Source: Sphingomonas sp. PP-F2F-A104-K0414 (lineage in GTDB: Bacteria; Pseudomonadota; Alphaproteobacteria; Sphingomonadales; Sphingomonadaceae). Taken from it: 64,000 bases of DNA. The stretch covers positions 310,001 to 374,000 of the forward strand of contig NZ_SLYD01000003.1 in assembly GCF_004340945.1 (NCBI RefSeq), in the 5' to 3' direction. Both the position numbers and the translations under genes were made by a program. Below, one piece after another: positions 60,328 through 64,000 of this stretch; the stretch's first letter is position 1, and every line of letters starts with the position of its first letter. The notes under the pieces were generated by a model that saw nothing but the letters and a program-made list of their open reading frames with translations, had not been told where the DNA came from and did no database searches.

Positions 60328-61332
60328 TCAAGCATCGGTGCCTTCGTAGGCCGCGACGACGCGACCGACGATGGGGTGGCGGACGACGTCGCCGACGGTG
60401 AAGCGGCACATCGAGATGCTCTCCACGCCCTCCAGCCGGGTGACGGCGTCCGCGAGACCCGAGGCTGCGACGCCGCCGGGTATGTCGACCTGCTTGGGAT
60501 CGCCGCAGATCACCATGCGGCTGTTCTGGCCGAAGCGGGTGAGGAACATCTTCATCTGGGCGGGCGTAGTGTTCTGCGCTTCGTCGAGGATCACGAACGC
60601 GTCGGCCAGTGTGCGGCCGCGCATGAAGGCGATTGGGGCGACCTCGATCTCGCCGCTCGCGATGCGGCGTTCGACCTGTTCCGCGGGGAGGCAGTCGTAG
60701 AGCGCGTCGTAGAGCGGGCGCAGATAGGGATCGACCTTCTCCTTCATGTCGCCGGGGAGGAAGCCGAGGCGTTCGCCGGCTTCGACCGCGGGGCGCGAGA
60801 GGATCAGGCGCTGGACGCTGCCGGTGATGAGCTGCTGCACGGCTTGTGCGACGGCAACATAAGTCTTGCCTGTACCTGCTGGCCCGAGCGCGAAGATCAT
60901 GTCGTTGTTGGCAAGCTCGCGCATGTAGTGCGCCTGCGCCGGTGTGCGCGGCACGATCGTCTTCTTACGGGTTCGGATCATGATCGGCGGGGCGCCACCG
61001 CCGCCTGCATCGGCGCGGATGATGCCTTCGAGAACGGGTTCGTCGGCCATTGCGATCGACGCATCGACGAGGCCGGTGTCGACATCCTCTCCGCGCTGGA
61101 TGCGGGCGTAGAGGTCGTGGAGCACGTCGCGCGCCTTGGCGACCTGTTCGGCGGTGCCCTCCAAGCCGATCTTGTTCCCGCGTGCAGTGATGTAGACGCC
61201 GAGGCGGTTCTCGAGCGCTACCAGATTCTGGTCGTACTGGCCGAACAGCCGGACGAGCAATTGGGGCTTGTCGAACAGCAGCTCGACACGGGCGCGGTCA
61301 CCGGACTGGGCGGGAACGGGTTTACGGCTCAT
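60328..61332 (-). CDS. phoH: PhoH-like ATPase
   Basis: 334 aa from ATG 61332, chosen for the AAAGGA a few bases upstream; the in-frame TTG at 61353 is less likely. An N-terminal KH-like part is followed by the RecA-fold ATPase: Walker A GPAGTGKT, LSRPAVEAGERLGFLPGDM, and VILDEAQNTTPAQMKMFLTR. Linked with YbeY in RNA quality control. About 380 bases separate it from miaB. Confidence 0.95.
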   Translation of the reverse strand: MSRKPVPAQSGDRARVELLFDKPQLLVRLFGQYDQNLVALENRLGVYITARGNKIGLEGTAEQVAKARDVLHDLYARIQRGEDVDTGLVDASIAMADEPVLEGIIRADAGGGGAPPIMIRTRKKTIVPRTPAQAHYMRELANNDMIFALGPAGTGKTYVAVAQAVQQLITGSVQRLILSRPAVEAGERLGFLPGDMKEKVDPYLRPLYDALYDCLPAEQVERRIASGEIEVAPIAFMRGRTLADAFVILDEAQNTTPAQMKMFLTRFGQNSRMVICGDPKQVDIPGGVAASGLADAVTRLEGVESISMCRFTVGDVVRHPIVGRVVAAYEGTDA

Positions 61333-61712
61333 ACGGTCCTTTCGAGATGTCAAAGGCTACGCTTGGAAGCGTCGAACCGTAACCTCTGGAAGGAAGATGA
61401 GGAGCGGGGCGCCGACCTTCAACCCGCGCCATGACGGCGGGTCGGAAGAGCATCGGATCGCGCGGGCGCAACTGCATCGTGGGGGAGTGTGACAGGGGAT
61501 TGGGATGGAGGATAGGGTAATCGTGCGGGTCCGCGCGAAGGCTCGAAATCGGTGCCTTGGCGCCTCGGCAGCGAGAGGTCCTCACTGATCCTCCCCGGTA
61601 AGGGGAGGTGTCTGGCGCTTGCCAGGCGGAAGGGTGACGCCCTCTCGATAGCGCGGTCACCCCACCGTCAGCCCTTCGGGCTGCCACCTCCCCTATCAGG
61701 GGAGGATAGGTT
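61333..61712. other. 380-base gap between miaB and phoH
   Basis: Bases 61587-61708 are a family F repeat. The part before it (61333-61586) is purine-rich on the plus strand and shows no supported ORF, RNA gene or terminator. The gap interrupts what is elsewhere a tight miaB-phoH operon, so phoH probably needs its own promoter here. Confidence 0.5.
61587..61708. repeat. inverted intergenic repeat, family F
   Basis: Ends ATCCTCCCCGGTAAGGGGAG and CTCCCCTATCAGGGGAGGAT, inner TGCCAGGCGGAAGGGTGACG with CCACCGTCAGCCCTTCGGGC. Confidence 0.85.
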
Positions 61713-63029
61713 TCAGGCGGCTTCGCGCACGCGTTCGATGCCGGTCAGGGAATTCGGGCCGGCGGCGGCTAGCGTTACCTCGACCAGGTCACCGATCGCG
61801 TGGTTACCGATCAAGTGGACCGATTGCAGCCACGGGGACTTGCCGATCAGCTGTCCGGGGAGTTTGCCCGTGCGTTCGAGCAGGACCGTGCAGGTACGGC
61901 CTAGTGTAGCGGCGTTGAAGGCGTGCTGGTCGCGGTTTAGCGCAGCTTGGAGACGCTGGAGGCGCTCGTCCATCACGGCTTCGGGGACCTGCTCGACGAT
62001 CGAGGCCGCAGGCGTGCCGGGGCGGGGGCTGTATTTGAAGCTGTAGGCCTGCGCGTAGCCGACTGCATCGACAAGGCTGAGCGTGTCCTCGAACTCGGCG
62101 TCGGTTTCGCCGGGGAAGCCGACGATGAAGTCGCCGGACAGCGCGATGTCGGGGCGGACGGCGCGGACGCGGTCGAGCAGGCGGAGATAGGAGTCGCGGG
62201 TGTGGCTGCGGTTCATCGCCTTGAGGACGCGGTCGCTGCCGCTTTGCACGGGAAGGTGGAGGAACGGCATCAGGCTCTCGATGTCGCGGTGCGCGTCGAT
62301 GAGGCCTTGGGTCATGTCGTTGGGGTGGCTGGTGGTGTAGCGGATGCGCGCGAGGCCGGGGATGCGGTCGAGGTCGCGGATCAGGTCGTGGAGGCCACGC
62401 TCGTTTTCCGACCACGCGTTGACGTTCTGGCCGAGCAACGTGATTTCGCGCGCGCCGGCGTCGACCAGCGCCCTTGCCTCATCGACGATCGCTGCGAACG
62501 GCCGGCTGATCTCCGCGCCCCGCGTGTAGGGGACGACGCAATAGGTGCAGAACTTGTCGCAGCCTTCCTGCACGGTGAGGAACGCCGAGGGGGCGACCTT
62601 CCGCCGGGCGGGGAGCGCGCCGAACTTCGACAGCAGCGGCATGTCGGTGTCGAGCGACGGGGTGCCGGCGGCGGCCTTCGCGACGAGGTCGGGCAGGTTG
62701 TGATAGGCTTGCGGGCCGACGACGATGTCGACCTTGGCGCGGGTGAAGATCTCCTCACCCTCGGCCTGCGCGACGCAGCCGGCGACGGCGATCATGGGGG
62801 TCTTGCCGGACTTTCGGCGCTGGTCCTTCCGGAGGCGACCGATGTCGGAATAGACCTTTTCGGTGGCGCGTTCGCGGATGTGGCAGGTGTTGAGGACGAC
62901 GACGTCGGCGTCGACTGCGTCGGCTTGCGTGAGGCCCTGGGCGGCCATCAGTTCGGCCATGCGCTCGCCGTCGTAGACGTTCATCTGGCAGCCGAAGGAT
63001 TTGACGTGGAAGGTTTTGGGAGGGGACAT
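61713..63029 (-). CDS. miaB: tRNA-2-methylthio-N6-dimethylallyladenosine synthase
   Basis: 438 aa from ATG 63029 ([17 protein letters not shown]). The UPF0004 domain has Cys in [14 protein letters not shown] and [10 protein letters not shown] for the auxiliary cluster. Radical SAM motif CDKFCTYC, followed by [14 protein letters not shown]-terminal TRAM domain ([16 protein letters not shown]). Adds the methylthio group to i6A37 in tRNAs reading UNN codons. First of the miaB-phoH-(vapBC)-ybeY-corC line. Confidence 0.97.
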   Translation of the reverse strand: MSPPKTFHVKSFGCQMNVYDGERMAELMAAQGLTQADAVDADVVVLNTCHIRERATEKVYSDIGRLRKDQRRKSGKTPMIAVAGCVAQAEGEEIFTRAKVDIVVGPQAYHNLPDLVAKAAAGTPSLDTDMPLLSKFGALPARRKVAPSAFLTVQEGCDKFCTYCVVPYTRGAEISRPFAAIVDEARALVDAGAREITLLGQNVNAWSENERGLHDLIRDLDRIPGLARIRYTTSHPNDMTQGLIDAHRDIESLMPFLHLPVQSGSDRVLKAMNRSHTRDSYLRLLDRVRAVRPDIALSGDFIVGFPGETDAEFEDTLSLVDAVGYAQAYSFKYSPRPGTPAASIVEQVPEAVMDERLQRLQAALNRDQHAFNAATLGRTCTVLLERTGKLPGQLIGKSPWLQSVHLIGNHAIGDLVEVTLAAAGPNSLTGIERVREAA

Positions 63030-63113
63030 GCGGGGGCCGTACCAAATTTGTGCGGGCGGGGGGAGGGGGCGTTGCTCCTGCCCGTCACACGGCGCCAACC
63101 CTGGAAAGTGCCA

Positions 63114-63217
63114 CCACCCCGGCGAAGGCCGGGGCCCAGTTGGGGGACATTGCTGACTAAGGTCTGCGCTCCGTTACAGCGACCTTTCCAACTGGGCCCC
63201 GGCCTTCGCCGGGGTGG
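63114..63217. repeat. inverted repeat, family C, inverted orientation
   Basis: Same 30-base arms as at 38590 and 47152. The internal sequence here is the reverse complement of theirs (CCGTTACAGCGACCTT), so the element is inserted the other way round. Confidence 0.9.
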
Positions 63218-63261
63218 CGTTCCTCCGTTGAGAAGCTGGGGAGCCGGTCGCGCCCCTTTTG

Positions 63262-63312
63262 TTCCCCCGCGAAGGCGGGAGTCCAGACTGGGCCCACGCC
63301 TTCGCGGGGGAA
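63262..63312. repeat. short inverted repeat, family D
   Basis: TTCCCCCGCGAAGGCGGGAG left and CCACGCCTTCGCGGGGGAAC right, with a 13-base centre (TCCAGACTGGGCC region). Nearly the same as 38719. Confidence 0.8.
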
Positions 63313-63327
63313 CACTCTTTGTTCGGG

Positions 63328-64000
63328 CTACAGCGCTTCCATGCGGCGCCTTGCTTCGGCGGCTATGGCTTTTCGGTCGCCATATTCCGCGGGATCGAAC
63401 GGTTCTGCGAAGTGCAGCGTCGCGACGAAGCTGCCTTTGCGCTTCAGGACGCGGGCGGCGTGGTGTTGGCCGGGCTCGTCGCCGACCCACGCGAGTTCAT
63501 CGGTCGCCGCGCCATAATCGATGCGGACCGGTTGCACGCGGACGCTCGGCGGGGGCGGGTCCAGGGCCGCCAGCAATGCCGCCTTGAAAGGGAGGAGCGT
63601 CGTGCCGTCTCCCGTCGTGCCTTCGGGGAACAAGGTCACGGGCCAGTCTGCCGCAAGCGCGTCGCGGACCTGGGCGATCTGGGCGGTTACCGCCATGCGG
63701 TCGGCCCGCGACACGAAGATGGTGTGGTTGAGTGTGCAGAGCCAGCCGACCAGCGGGGCGCTGCGCAGTTCGGATTTCGCCACGAAGGCGCTGCCGGTTG
63801 CGCCGGAGAGCAGCAGGATATCGATCCAGCTCAGGTGGTTCGAGACGAACACGACGTCGTGACGAAGCGGGGTGCCGACCACGCGCACCCGTGCGCCGAC
63901 GATCCGCGCGACCAGTCCCAGGAACCGCGGCGGCCAAGGCGACTTCCGACCGAACAGTCGCCACGCGCCATGTAACGGAAGCGCCAGAATCAGCGCGAGC
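63328..64000 (-). CDS. plsC: 1-acyl-sn-glycerol-3-phosphate acyltransferase (PlsC-type), 5' end cut by window edge
   Basis: About 224 codons visible; the frame is open to the window end, so the start is missing. Acyltransferase motifs are NHLSWIDI (HX4D catalytic), LNHTIFVSR, and FPEGTTGDG. The upstream part reads LPLHGAWRLFGRKSPWPPRFL, the usual N-terminal amphipathic and membrane-associated lead-in. Makes phosphatidic acid from lysophosphatidic acid at the inner membrane. Transcribed towards miaB, from which it is separated by two repeats. Confidence 0.9.
   Translation of the reverse strand, partial: LALILALPLHGAWRLFGRKSPWPPRFLGLVARIVGARVRVVGTPLRHDVVFVSNHLSWIDILLLSGATGSAFVAKSELRSAPLVGWLCTLNHTIFVSRADRMAVTAQIAQVRDALAADWPVTLFPEGTTGDGTTLLPFKAALLAALDPPPPSVRVQPVRIDYGAATDELAWVGDEPGQHHAARVLKRKGSFVATLHFAEPFDPAEYGDRKAIAAEARRRMEAL

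Noticed and set aside
1..64000. CRISPR arrays, tRNA or rRNA genes, integrated phage
   Set aside because: No regularly spaced direct repeats with unique spacers, no tRNA T-loop signature in intergenic regions, and no integrase, portal or terminase-like protein. All repeats seen are inverted intergenic elements.

Overview
The window is a chromosomal segment of a high-GC alphaproteobacterium, most likely Sphingomonas or a close relative of the Sphingomonadaceae. This rests on the split F0 operon with two b-type subunits (atpI-atpB-atpE-atpF'-atpF, no F1 genes attached), the hrcA-grpE-dnaK-dnaJ heat-shock block, a large TonB-dependent receptor, and many inverted intergenic repeats of the kind common in sphingomonad genomes. 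No rRNA, tRNA, CRISPR array, prophage or intact insertion sequence was seen. Both edges cut genes: an M16 peptidase at base 1 and a PlsC-type acyltransferase at base 64000.

Layout. 1-6.2 kb, minus: operon ppi-queA-EF-hand protein-tgt-small membrane protein-M16 peptidase, which includes two queuosine tRNA enzymes. 6.4-9 kb: hemW, a CAP-domain lipoprotein and an EAL phosphodiesterase. 9.1-18.4 kb: rdgB/rph, then hrcA, grpE, a threonine synthase, a PCuAC copper chaperone coupled to an HExxH protein, dnaK behind a good sigma-32 promoter, and dnaJ. 18.7-23.4 kb: TM2 protein, small secreted proteins, purB, an EF-hand protein and radC. 23.5-27.3 kb: a YdbH-YnbE-YdbL operon for lipid transport to the outer membrane. 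27.9-31 kb: F0 ATP synthase and a SugE/Gdx exporter. 31.4-38.6 kb: TonB-dependent receptor, glnD and hom. 38.8-43.7 kb: three tandem secreted paralogues, a CoA-binding protein, Mrp and HflKC. 43.8-54.4 kb: DegP-type protease, a HerA-like ATPase, an M20 amidohydrolase, a class A beta-lactamase-like protein, nadB with an ABC ATPase, a zf-CHCC protein and tldD. 54.4-58.1 kb: ccdAB, a frameshifted PPOX gene, a DUF2007 protein, a sugar dehydrogenase and an outer-membrane barrel. 58.2-64 kb, minus: plsC, miaB, phoH, an inserted vapBC, ybeY and corC.

Most of the content is housekeeping. The parts worth a second look are the tandem 'VCG' secreted paralogues, the vapBC module inserted between phoH and ybeY with a clear double-palindrome operator, the ccdAB promoter repeats, the RBS-sequestering hairpin before sugE, the single-base frameshift in the PPOX gene, and several families of inverted repeats that look like sequence variants of one structural template.
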